Origin: Apostichopus japonicus
Taxonomy: Eukaryota; Echinodermata; Holothuroidea; Aspidochirotida; Stichopodidae
Length of the DNA stretch: 64,000 bases
NCBI RefSeq assembly: GCF_037975245.1
Contig: NC_092583.1
Coordinates: 5,801,264-5,865,263, forward strand
Direction of reading: 5' to 3'
Part shown: positions 20,401 to 28,224 of the stretch, one piece after another
How positions within the stretch are numbered: the first letter of the stretch is position 1
Layout of the letters: each line of letters begins with the position of its first letter
Made by a program: the position numbers and the translations under genes
Notes under the pieces: model-generated
Told to the model about the DNA's origin: nothing
What the model saw: only the letters and a program-made list of their open reading frames with translations
The model's database searches: none

Positions 20401-23274
20401 CCGGAAAAGCCAGGTGTCTAGTGTGTGAGTGAAGAGCCAGGAAAAGCCTGGTATGCACACCCAGGATTACCCCGAAAAAGCCAGGTCGCTGTTTATGTCA
20501 GTGAGGAGCCAGGAAAAGCCAGGTATGCATACCCAGGATTACCCCGGAATAGCCAGGTGTCCATGCTTACCCAATATAAATTATCTTGCGAGCTAGTTGG
20601 CAGTTACTTTTAGCTTATAGGAGGTTAGTGTGTTTGTGATATAGGAAATTTTCATAACTTTGAAATCATGAATTATATGTATAAATGTAAGGGTGTTAGC
20701 GACTGAAAATAAATGTTTGTTCTTGATCAGAGAACTCTGGGTTTGGTGTGATGACCAAACACAGAACAAGGCACATAAAAATGGAAAACTCAACTGGATT
20801 GGATCAAAATAAATTATAATTATGAATAACAAACAATATACAGCTGATCTGGGCCCAGTCAAAGAATTAAACAAAACAACTTAGAGTCGTGAGGTGCACC
20901 CAAATGTTAAAGTAAATACACTTAATTTATAAATCTGTTCTGGTAAGTTGGCGTGCTGGTGACATCAGGTACAGATCTTCCACGACATCAGATCTTCCAC
21001 GACATCAGTATAGTTGAACAGAATAAATTGTATGATAAATGTCCGATCCCAACAAAATAGTATCCTTTAATTAATAAGCAATAGTGTCCCAGGGTATCCT
21101 TTCAGTAAAATAATGTCAGTTATAACAAGTGGTGTCCCGGAATATCCTTTATGGTAAAATAATATCCTCTAAGTAAATAATAACCTTTATAGTAAATAAT
21201 GTCCTCTATAGTAAATAGCGTGCCAGACTGTCAGGTGAATATCACTCCTTCTATAACATAATAAGGACTACAGTAACTTGATTTTGTAAATTAAGGTTTA
21301 AAACAAACTATTCAGCATTAAAACTATATTTCTCCTCTTTTGCAACTGTCTTGATCCAATACTCATGGCCAACTGCCTAACTCCGTATACTCTCACAAAA
21401 CTCCTTTGTAATTCATATAATATATGTACACAGACCCCATTTCCTGTGAGGGCTAATTTCCAGGAGGAACAAAGATAGGTGCTTAGCAACCCAGAAGAGA
21501 AAAGTCTTAATCCGCCCTTTTACGGCCACAAGACAACATACAAATATACTGTACAAATGTATAGCCCTCTGTACAGTGAGCACTGCACAGTACACTAATA
21601 AACAAGTAAAACTATGGTACAAAAGAAAACTTTATGTAAGAGCTGACCATCTTACAACTAGCTAATACTGGGTTAAAGGCAAGCTTGGCTTTTCCTGCCT
21701 AGCCAGGACAGCATTCCACTCTCTTTTCCTGCCTATTGTGGACTTGTGAGGCTGGGTGAAGCCAGGAAAAAGGCTGGGCTTTAAAAATCCTGGCTTTTCC
21801 TGCCTAGCCAGGACAGCATTGCCCTCGCTTTTCCTGCCTAGTGTGGACTTGTGAGGCTGGGTGAAGCCAGGAAAGGCTGGACTTTCAAAATCCTGGCTTT
21901 TCCTGCCTAACCAGGACAGCATTGCCCTCCCTTTTCCTGCCTAGCGTGGACTTGTGAGCCTAGATGAAGCCAGGAAAAGGCTGGACTTTCAAAATCCTGG
22001 CTACCTGAGGCAGGAATAAAGCTTGGATATCCAGGGAAACCCAGGGTTTTCTTGACTCTTGCTTAAAAGCCATGAATTATTTTCGTCTGAGCTGGAAGAA
22101 ATGAATCTTATTTGTTTCCGGAACTGTTTCTTATTTAATCTCGTTATTTCAGACTTATCCTTCGGACATAAGAATCTTGTGTAAGGTGCCCACCCTAAAA
22201 CGAACTAAGTATATTAACTAAAACCCGGCCTTTCAGTCTTTTTGTTGTCATGTAACTGTCAACTTTGCTCTCAAGATTCCATTCTGATCATCAACAACAC
22301 TTACTCTTAAAAGATGTGAACATTGCAATTCATTTCAGTTCCAGCATTTTCAGTTGCTGTAGGGGAAATCACTCTGGGAGAAGTTGAAATGTATGGCTTA
22401 CCCTGTATTTGTTATAGCACATGTATCCATTTATTGACCTTAGTTGTGAAAGGTAATTGAGATAAACTGCACCACACATTGAAATAATGTAATCAAGTCG
22501 GCATTTGTACCTTCTCTCCAGATAAACAATGTGTAATGTATATGACAGTACTTGGTTTACCTAGGAGTTATTAAGGCTGCAATTTTAATAATTATCTTTA
22601 TTGATTCATTGTTATGAACAAACACAGCTTTTTCATTTATAGTATTGATGCAACTGAAGAATCAACGTCTGGTCGTAAATTAGGAAGACTAGTAAAACCA
22701 TGGAGAGAAGAGAGAAGTGAGTGTCAAACTTTCTACCCAGCATTGTGTCTGATTTTGCATCACAGAATATTGAAAGGGGTGAAAAATTGCTATATGGCAT
22801 TGGAAACTTACCGTGGAAGAACTGCACCCAGGTTAGACTATTTTTTCTAACATAATTATCAATTTGCTTCTTCAGCCGTCTTTGACAACCCACACAAATT
22901 ATTTCCATCATTTATCACTTTCGCAAACTCTAAAATCATGGAACTGGGACCACTACCACCAGCATCCTACATGGTCCCAGTTTCTTTACCAAAGGGGTAT
23001 GGCTACATGGTAGGAGTTAATTTCCATCTTCTTTGTATCGTTTACTGTTGTCAAAGAATACAAACTTCAAAGATCTCATAGCCATTCCATTGACCAGACT
23101 GTTATATTACAATATATTGAAATCTTAAAGTCAAGTTTTTCATGGAAAATGAAAATGAAAGTTAGTATCGATTAATATTTTTTCCTAACAGACAAAACAA
23201 GGCAGAGGAAGTCCCCAACATCCACGTTGTGTGGCAGGAGATGTGTCTCGAAGAGTGTCCGGGAAGTCAAGTAA
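2478..23274 (+). CDS. Gene A: five-exon small protein of unknown function (about 133 aa)
   Basis: I assembled this gene from splice sites and phase; I do not recognise the product. The first coding exon is 2418-2570 (acceptor TTTATTCAG, donor GTAAGT). Its ATG at 2478 has an in-frame TGA upstream at 2427. Further exons are 13390-13479, 13620-13681, 22643-22716 and 23192-23274. Exons 2 and 4 each have only one open frame, and the exons join in phases 0, 0, 2 and 1 without a stop until TAA at 23272. The N-terminus starts MRGHQIQIANFASN, the middle is acidic (VLEDDLITAIGEDLQD), and the C-terminus is basic (GRKLGRLVKPWREER, then a Lys/Arg/Ser-rich tail that could be a nuclear signal). The stop overlaps an AATAAA hexamer at 23273-23278. 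Introns 1 and 3 are about 10.8 and 9 kb and full of transposons. Missed exons are possible. The splice pattern is seen directly; that it is one expressed gene is inference. Confidence 0.5.
2571..3960 (+). other. Intronic sequence, no exon supported
   Basis: Start of gene A intron 1. It is AT-rich with short open frames that lack protein-like composition. The only other donor-like site, at 2740, has no credible exon. Confidence 0.4.
3961..5098 (+). repeat. 61-bp satellite, array A (about 8 units, split by a MITE)
   Basis: The unit contains GGTCAGTAACTGTCATTG, GTTGTATTAATGC and a 14-bp perfect palindrome CCTTAAATTTAAGG. Units occupy 3984-4147 and 4788-5098, with a MITE between. At the left edge a partial unit is inverted: 3961-3980 and 3990-4009 form a perfect 20-bp stem with a 9-nt loop. 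Most left-hand units read GCAATTC/GACTTG and the rightmost ones GCGATTC/GACCTG. The array continues as array B at 11797, across the TTAA element. Confidence 0.95.
4148..4787 (+). mobile_element. hAT-like MITE family M1, copy 1 (640 bp)
   Basis: The element starts CAAGGGCGGCGGAA and ends with its inverse TTCCGCCGCCCTTG. It is flanked by an exact 8-bp duplication ATTTAAGG (4140-4147 and 4788-4795), and removing it restores the 61-bp satellite unit. The 8-bp duplication and terminal sequence fit the hAT superfamily. An inner segment (about 4231-4412) ends in CCTGGCTACGCCCCTG and matches the hAT-like end at 1-226, so the family carries a captured piece of another element. It has no transposase, so it is non-autonomous. 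Confidence 0.9.
6566..6634 (+). CDS. Possible first exon of the P2X7-like transposon gene
   Basis: ATG at 6566 opens 23 codons of protein-like sequence (MAFLRYLHDELESFKERCNC...) ending before a GTACTG donor-like site. It is on the same strand as, and about 185 bp upstream of, the P2X7-C-like frame. The frame stays open past the weak donor to 6677, so the exon end is uncertain. I include it because its composition differs from the AT-rich surroundings. Confidence 0.25.
6819..7100 (+). CDS. P2X7 C-terminal-like domain, carried by the TTAA element
   Basis: The frame encodes the pattern of the P2X7 intracellular C-terminal domain as found in many invertebrate proteins. Around residues 45-57 is YRYTAHSSFIYW; near 66-76 is VIPFCAVWCIR; then comes FPSEDCHYTGIK, ending at a stop. 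In the family this reads roughly YR..AYRQF..W, VIP.C.V..IR, FP...YTG. In vertebrate P2X7 the domain follows an ion channel; here no channel segment is visible. In invertebrates the domain often occurs in multicopy proteins without a channel, and its place inside a transposon suggests an accessory gene. The real exon probably starts between 6790 and 6850 at an unidentified acceptor. The recognition comes from motif memory, not a search. Confidence 0.65.
   Translation: MLPTLNKRSFSVINNGPEALNLALVQRYDLLILGHRTCNSTYRYTAHSSFIYWKAVRTGRYNSVVIPFCAVWCIRNMFPSEDCHYTGIKVGIF
7101..7909. other. Gap between the convergent transposon genes
   Basis: AT-rich sequence between the stop of the P2X7-like frame (+) and the stop of the transposase-like frame (-). 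Probably the two 3' untranslated regions. No coding signal seen. Confidence 0.4.
7910..8547 (-). CDS. Transposase-like protein, C-terminal two exons
   Basis: On the minus strand an exon at 8450-8547 (acceptor TTTTATCACAG, donor GTAAGT) encodes YVRRKYLAAIDFNFHRNR, ending in phase 2. The next exon, 8012 down to 7910 (acceptor TTTCTTTTCAG), continues in exact phase with ATKQWHPVPVKEPKTYGYI, then a short tail and TGA at 7912-7910. The pattern LAA(L/I)D.N.H..R ... S..W...PVKE.KTY.YI is what I recall from the C-terminus of animal DNA-transposon proteins, probably Kolobok-like. The two exons share 638 bp including a 437-bp intron. Upstream exons should lie to the right; one candidate is 9850-9898 (minus strand, good acceptor and donor, about 15 open codons). 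No catalytic acidic residues can be assigned in the part seen. Confidence 0.7.
8548..11776. other. Remainder of the TTAA element, mostly unassigned
   Basis: It should hold the 5' exons of the minus-strand transposase gene. I could not prove them apart from the weak candidate at 9850-9898. The 98-codon open frame at 10599-10895 (minus) is not clearly protein-like. No THAP-type start was found in the part read. Confidence 0.3.
11797..13229 (+). repeat. 61-bp satellite, array B (about 23 units)
   Basis: It has the same unit and orientation as array A, separated from it only by the TTAA element. Central units are almost identical (GACCTG, GCGATTCATCC). Units from about 12840 on drift to GACTTG and GCAATTCTTCC, and the last one breaks off at about 13229. 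Homogenised centre and diverged edges fit unequal exchange. Confidence 0.97.
13770..15560 (-). repeat. Divergent tandem repeat of about 350-375-bp units, locus R1 (inverted)
   Basis: Recurring landmarks are GGGTGTATGTTAACCTC-like strings at about 14339, 14720 and 15085, each followed by a TATATA stretch, a C-rich block and AAACAAAATTATGCAAT-like sequence. The left part 13770-13990 is the reverse complement of 47300-47530, beyond the repeating units. R1 is therefore an inverted relative of locus R3 including its edge. Lies in gene A intron 3. Confidence 0.75.
15561..15806. mobile_element. hAT-like MITE fragment
   Basis: Contains GCACCAAATTGCATCTGAGG followed by a G-rich/C-rich block, shared with 56690-56780 and 59215-59600. 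It ends CCTACGCCACTG, a hAT-type terminus. The left end is not found. Confidence 0.5.
15807..16609. other. Intronic sequence, no gene seen
   Basis: Unique-looking sequence in gene A intron 3. Short open frames on both strands lack recognisable motifs. Confidence 0.4.
16610..18786 (+). mobile_element. hAT-like MITE family M1, copy 2, interrupted by another hAT-like element
   Basis: It has the same CAAGGGCGGCGGAA/TTCCGCCGCCCTTG ends as the copy at 4148, with an exact 8-bp duplication ACGTTGCG at 16602-16609 and 18787-18794. Without the insertion at 17229-18749 and one 8-bp duplication, the element is about 650 bp, as in the other copies. Confidence 0.9.
17229..18749. mobile_element. 1,521-bp hAT-like element nested in M1 copy 2
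   Basis: The ends are CAGGGACGTAGCCAGG and the inverse of CAGCGACGTAGCCAGG (one mismatch). The exact 8-bp duplication is GTGCCCAC at 17221-17228 and 18750-18757. Inside, CAGGGGCGTAGCCAG at 17934 looks like the 5' end of yet another hAT-like unit, and 18480-18695 matches the element end at the window start, so at least three layers are stacked. The 82-codon minus-strand frame at 17313-17561 is not recognisable; no transposase is seen. Confidence 0.9.
18795..20200. other. Intronic sequence with one long hairpin; no gene
   Basis: Gene A intron 3. It contains the hairpin at 19104-19186 and a worn hAT-like fragment around 19675-19755 (GCGAAGCAAGGGGGCGAG ... TACGCCCTTG). Confidence 0.4.
19104..19186. 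repeat. Imperfect inverted repeat, about 37-bp arms, 7-nt loop
   Basis: 19104-19140 pairs with 19148-19186, with one mismatch and a 2-nt bulge, around the loop TAATTAA. The length and shape are like a miRNA precursor or a small MITE. No evidence of transcription can be read from the sequence. Confidence 0.75.
20205..20560 (+). repeat. CCAGG/CCTGG-rich degenerate repeat
   Basis: Many copies of GCCAGGAAAAGCCTGG-like strings at short irregular spacing. Each is a near palindrome (CCAGG...CCTGG). Related sequence occurs in opposite orientation at 21676-22045. Confidence 0.7.
21055..21225. repeat. Short degenerate repeat (AGTAAATAATGTCCTCT-like)
   Basis: Loose repeats of a GTAAATAATG.CCT motif at roughly 20-45-bp spacing. 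Confidence 0.4.
21676..22045 (-). repeat. About 104-bp tandem repeat, 3 units
   Basis: CTTTTCCTGCCTAGCCAGGA recurs at intervals of about 105 and 103 bp. Between the copies lies GTGGACTTGTGAGGCTGGGTG. The open frame on the minus strand reads the repeat itself. Confidence 0.85.
22046..22642 (+). other. End of gene A intron 3, no gene
   Basis: AT-rich sequence leading to the acceptor TTTCATTTATAG before gene A exon 4. Confidence 0.4.
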
Positions 23275-23397
23275 TAAAGGTTAGTCAAAAAACTTACATT
23301 TTATCTTCAACACCTATTGTAAAATTTGAAAAAGACTTAATTAACATATATATTATGAACAATTAAATTCACAAGGACAGTAGAGGTGACCCCAGAT

Positions 23398-23522
23398 CAG
23401 TGGCGTAGCCAAGGGGGGGTGAGGGGGCGACCATGAAAGCTTGTCGCCCCCAGTAAGAAGGCACCCTCCCAGTAAAGCTTCCCCAGCACCCCCCACTGAA
23501 AAAAAACCTGGCTACGCCACTG
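23398..23522. mobile_element. 125-bp hAT-like MITE
   Basis: Starts CAGTGGCGTAGCCAAGG and ends with the inverse CCTGGCTACGCCACTG. The flanks CCCCAGAT and CCCAAGTT agree at 6 of 8 positions, as a worn target duplication would. A relative is at 55073-55158 (shared CCATGAAAGCTTGT). Confidence 0.75.
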
Positions 23523-23559
23523 CCCAAGTTCCCTTAAGTATATCTTGGATGTATCCCCA

Positions 23560-25243
23560 CTTTCAGTGTACACGTTCCTCAATGAACATATATAGATGTA
23601 TATTCGCTTAAACTATGAGCAGAAGTTATCTAGGCTAAAACACCAGCTTAGAGTTTGGAATGGGCGTGATCTCACACCTATTGGCAGAAACACAATAGTG
23701 AAGTCTTTTGCAATCAGCCAACTCGTCTTCCTTTTTCAGGTTCTGCCTAGACCCCCAAAAGACTTTATTAATAAAATCCAAAGCATTATTTTTTACTTTA
23801 TTTGGAACAGGAATCCGGACAAAGTTAAGAGACTTACTATGTATAACCCAATTGAAAAGGGAGGTTTAAAAATAATACATATTCACAGCTTTGTGGAAGC
23901 TCTTAAAACCTCATGGGTCAAGCGTTATTGTAATAATGCCAACACTGGATATTGGAAGCTCTTTTTTCATTCCTCTCTTTCGCCGTTTGCTAAAGAGTTG
24001 CTTTTCAAATGTAATTTTCATGTCAAGGATATTTTCAGTATCAAAAATATCTTCATTAAGCAAATTTGCATGGCTTGGAGTAAAGTTACCTTTAAGAATC
24101 CTTCAGTTCACTTTAGTGATCAAATCCTTTGGAATAATCATTTTATTAGAATTGATAATACCATTGTTTATGACAAAAAGCTTCAAGTTGCCGGTTTACT
24201 GTTTGTCAAGGATATATTTTTGCCAGATGGGAAGTCATTGTCCTTCAATGCTTTTCTAACCAAATTTAAGATATTAAGGTATCCTTTTACTTGTTTTCAT
24301 GGGATTATTTCTGCAATTCCTAGAAGCTGGAAAGATTCTGTCAGTTTAGAAAATGGTGTCGAGGAAAACAGCAAGATCACCTTGTCAATCTCATGTCTAG
24401 CATTTCTACATTGTCACAAGTAGTCTATCCTCGCCTTATAGACTGTATTTCACTCCCGCCAAATGCCTGCTCTAAATGGAGTGCTACCTTTGACTTCTCT
24501 CAAGACGATTGGTTAGTGATATTTAAGGTGCCTTCCCGTCGGCTTTCTGAAGCAAAAATACAATATTTCTTATTCAGATTCTTACACCGCATCTTAGGAA
24601 CCAATTGGCTCTTAAATTTAATGAAAATAGCGGCTTCTCCACTCTGTACTTTTTGCAATATTGAAGAGGAAACTATTGAACATTTATTCTGGTCCTGTCA
24701 TGTGATGTCTAATTTCCTTTTAGATTGCGAACAGAAATTTTTTGGTAGACAGTTTATTTGCTCAAAAAAAGATCTTTTCTTCGGTAAACTGGTAACAGGT
24801 TACAACCCATTGAATTTTTTTATCCTTCACATCAAATACTTTATCTTCAATTGTAAACAAAACAATGTTAAGCCTGACTGCTACAATTTCTTCTATAAAA
24901 TGAAATTCATTCTTAACGTTGAGAAGCACATTGCCTCGAAGCGAAACTCTACTAGCTCTGCTCATAGAAAATACATGGCATTAAAGACTTGCTTTTCTCA
25001 TTCAATCAATGAACTTTGCAACTCTTGACTTAACCTCTGCTTATCATCTATGTTTTTCTGGATATGTTTACATATATTTCGGTATAAGTGGAGAAGAAGA
25101 AATACTCAATTCAGAATCAATTTTCACATTATGTTAATAATTCCTTTGTATCATTCAGATGACATACCTATGTTGTTAACAGAACTTTAAATATAATCGA
25201 TGTACCACATACATGTTAAATAATCGTGAGTAAATGAGACAGA

Positions 25244-25250
<7 letters not shown>
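23560..25250 (+). mobile_element. 5'-truncated L1/Tx1-type LINE
   Basis: Only the end of the second ORF remains. From 23596 the frame shows the region after the reverse-transcriptase catalytic core: LRVWNGRDLTPIGR, then ISQLVFLFQVLPRPP, FYFIWN, and NPIEKGGLKIIHIHSF. The frame shifts by one base around 24360. It then carries the zinc-binding C-terminal motif CTFCNIEEETIEHLFWSC (about residue 86 of the second frame) and ends at a TGA at 25026-25028. The catalytic YADD region is absent, so the copy is dead. The 5' limit is approximate; it lies within 40-75 bp of the MITE at 23398-23522. The 3' tail probably ends in the A-rich/TA tract from 25240. Confidence 0.9.

Positions 25251-25316
<66 letters not shown>
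25240..25316. repeat. A-run and TA microsatellite at the LINE tail
   Basis: A-rich tract followed by (TA)n. Possibly the LINE 3' tail expanded into a microsatellite. Confidence 0.8.
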
Positions 25317-25317
<1 letters not shown>

Positions 25318-25486
25318 GAAAAGATGAGGACAACATGTAATGCCTTTAAATCCAACATAATAATTAGAATAGAATAGAAATAACTTAACGCTACACAAAT
25401 GTTCGAACACCCTGGTCCTTTGTCAGAGTGATTGAAATCACGATGGTCTACCGGAAGCCCCAGACTGCTCAAAGTGCTTAAGCCCG

Positions 25487-25529
25487 GAAGTATATATATA
25501 AACATAAATATATATATATATATATATAC

Positions 25530-25578
<49 letters not shown>

Positions 25579-25858
25579 TAGATGTGTATGGATATAGATA
25601 TATATATATATATATATAGATATATATCTACATATGTATATCTACATATATATATCTACATATATCTACAAATATATCTACATACATATCTATATATATA
25701 TTTATATATATATATATAGATATATAAATATATATGTATATATATATATATATATATAGATATAGATATATATGGATATAGATATATATATAGATATATA
25801 TCTACATATGTATATCTACATATATCTACAAATATATCTACATACATATCTATATGTA

Positions 25859-25921
<63 letters not shown>
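25487..25921. repeat. TA-rich microsatellite with duplicated ATATCTACATATG blocks
   Basis: About 435 bp of TA repeats. The block starting AGATATATATCTACATATG at about 25618 recurs at about 25794, a 175-bp internal duplication. Open frames here are artefacts. Confidence 0.9.
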
Positions 25922-25925
<4 letters not shown>

Positions 25926-26289
25926 ATGAATGCAGGCATATGTTTACATTCGTGCATGGTAGCTGGGGCCTATGTGTACCTTGGGCATCTGTTTACCAAC
26001 TTCTTGGTAAACATAAGTCTGAGGCATTACCAATTCAAATATCGTGCGTTGTGTAAACAATTTTCACTTCCTATGTAGCCAACATGATAGTATTTATCAG
26101 AAATTAACTTAAAATTGTTTGTATGTTTTTGCTATAAAGAGCATTTTCAGTGCAAATCTGAGCCTTTCTCAACAGTGTATATAAAGTTATTTTCGTATAC
26201 GGTGTAGGTATGATATATGTTAACCTCAACTTTCCGCGCAATATACAGGAAAACTAGGATATATATATATCAGCGACATTCAGAATTTT

Positions 26290-26497
26290 TATTATAGACA
26301 CGATTGCTATTCTTGGTGAAATTTGGAATATTCTGGTTGTTAAATAACGAAAATTGGCAATTTTAGACCATCGCAGTACGAGACTTGTAACGACATGGCG
26401 CCATCAAATGTTAGACACAGCACAGAGGTATACACTGTTCGTACGTACGCGAAGTAGGCTTCTACTGTTGTACACATCCTGTACATCACCCAGCAAC
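26290..26497 (+). other. Possible non-coding first exon of gene B
   Basis: A strong donor (CAGCAAC followed by GTAAGTATC) ends at 26497, with no open frame needed upstream. It lies 1.7 kb before the gene B start-codon exon, whose acceptor is TAATGTTCAG at 28197. The left limit (transcription start) cannot be seen; 26290 is a guess. Confidence 0.3.
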
Positions 26498-28224
26498 GTA
26501 AGTATCTCATTTTAGCTGTAATTTTATCGGTGAAAGACTACCGATAAGGTGCTCACTTGAAACCAAGGCATTACCTGAATATCCAATATACTTCTTCATG
26601 TGAAACTTGTCGCCACTAACAGCAGTATTATTGGATGGAAATTGTGCATATTAGCCGGTTGTACGGCATACCTTAGGCAAGCCTAAGCTAGGTACTATAG
26701 CCTTTGGGTAGGCGGTATCGAGTGTGCCGAGCTGAACAAGTACCTATCTCATTCATTAGGCTACTTGTTTATATTTAAAGGTCATGAGTAGGGGGCTTTG
26801 GGGCTTCCTTGCTGTTCTAAAGAATGGTAACCTAAATTTACGTGTTTAATACTAGTAGTATCATGGTGGGCTCATAATTGACGCACTTAAGCCTAGGATT
26901 ATGTGTTTTTCATATGTGTAGTTCCTCAGAAAAGTAATGATCTCTAAATATTTAGGGTTCTGTGCTTATGCACCGTACAATTGAGCAGAATTTGACCTCA
27001 AAATGTCTGCCATGTCAAGTTCTTTCATACCCCTAAATTGACACATTCGTCGAAAAGCTAACTGTAGTGTAGGCCTTAGTATATACATCCATTGACTTTG
27101 ATGCTGTTTGCTATGCTCTGAGCCTCTAAGCTCAGACAGGTCAGGTCCCAGAGATAAGTGGTATCATATTGAGGTAACGTTGGTTATTTTTAGGGTGTAA
27201 GATTCCAAATGACCAAGAAACATGCAAAACTGGGTGGAGGGTGTTAAAAGCTTAACAAAACCACAATTTGGTCAGCAAATAGCTGAAATGGATTCAAGCT
27301 GATGAAATGTAATTCTGATAGACTGCAAAAAGGTTTAGGTGGCCTGCTGTATCGTTGCTAGTAATATTTGAAGTTGCGTCAATTACGAGGGTGCGTCAAT
27401 CATGAAGCCTTTACTATACTATTACTACTGCAACTTACGTGTTATGTATTGCATGGTGATACCTAGTACTACGTACTACAGTACTGGTAGTCCTACAACT
27501 TACAAACTACGTGTAGGCTAATCAATCGCAAATTCAACTAATTCAATGCATAACTCACTAAGAAAGAAAGTATCACATATATCATGCTGGCAAATCAAAG
27601 CAGCTTTCACCACTGCCATTACCACTCAACAATTTGAACAATAAAGTACTACTGTAGTAGTATTGGGCTATTTTCTTTGAATAATAGACCCAAGGAGTTC
27701 TCAATCATCGTATTTTTCTGATGAAATGCAATTGGTTTTTGATTTGTTAGTGCAATGTGAATTGTGTAATTTCCATTGAACAATGCTTTGATAGAAATTA
27801 TTGGAAGGTTTGGCTGTCAATTAATTTGGGCTTAGGCTAGGCAATTGTTTAATCAAAATCTTCATGGCTTGTGGAAGAGGATTGACTTCATTTTAGTCCA
27901 TATATTTATAAGGTTCAATCAACAGGGAACATAATGAGTATGCTCACGCTTCAACCTATCTTTTGGAGATAAAGCCCACCAGCCTGTTATGCTTGACTAG
28001 TCTAGAATTTTTTACTCATTTAAGGCCAGACACAATTGTTCAAATAGTGCAGATTAGAGAAAGGTGTCTTTGAACTCAGTCACATCTATGTATAATACTC
28101 ATATAGTAACATAACATATCCTAGGCCTATACTGTTACTAAATAGTCTTACAGTTTTGATTCTTCTAGAATTGATGTATGTTACGCCTAATGTTCAGTTG
28201 TAACATAAGAATAGGCCTCGGAAT

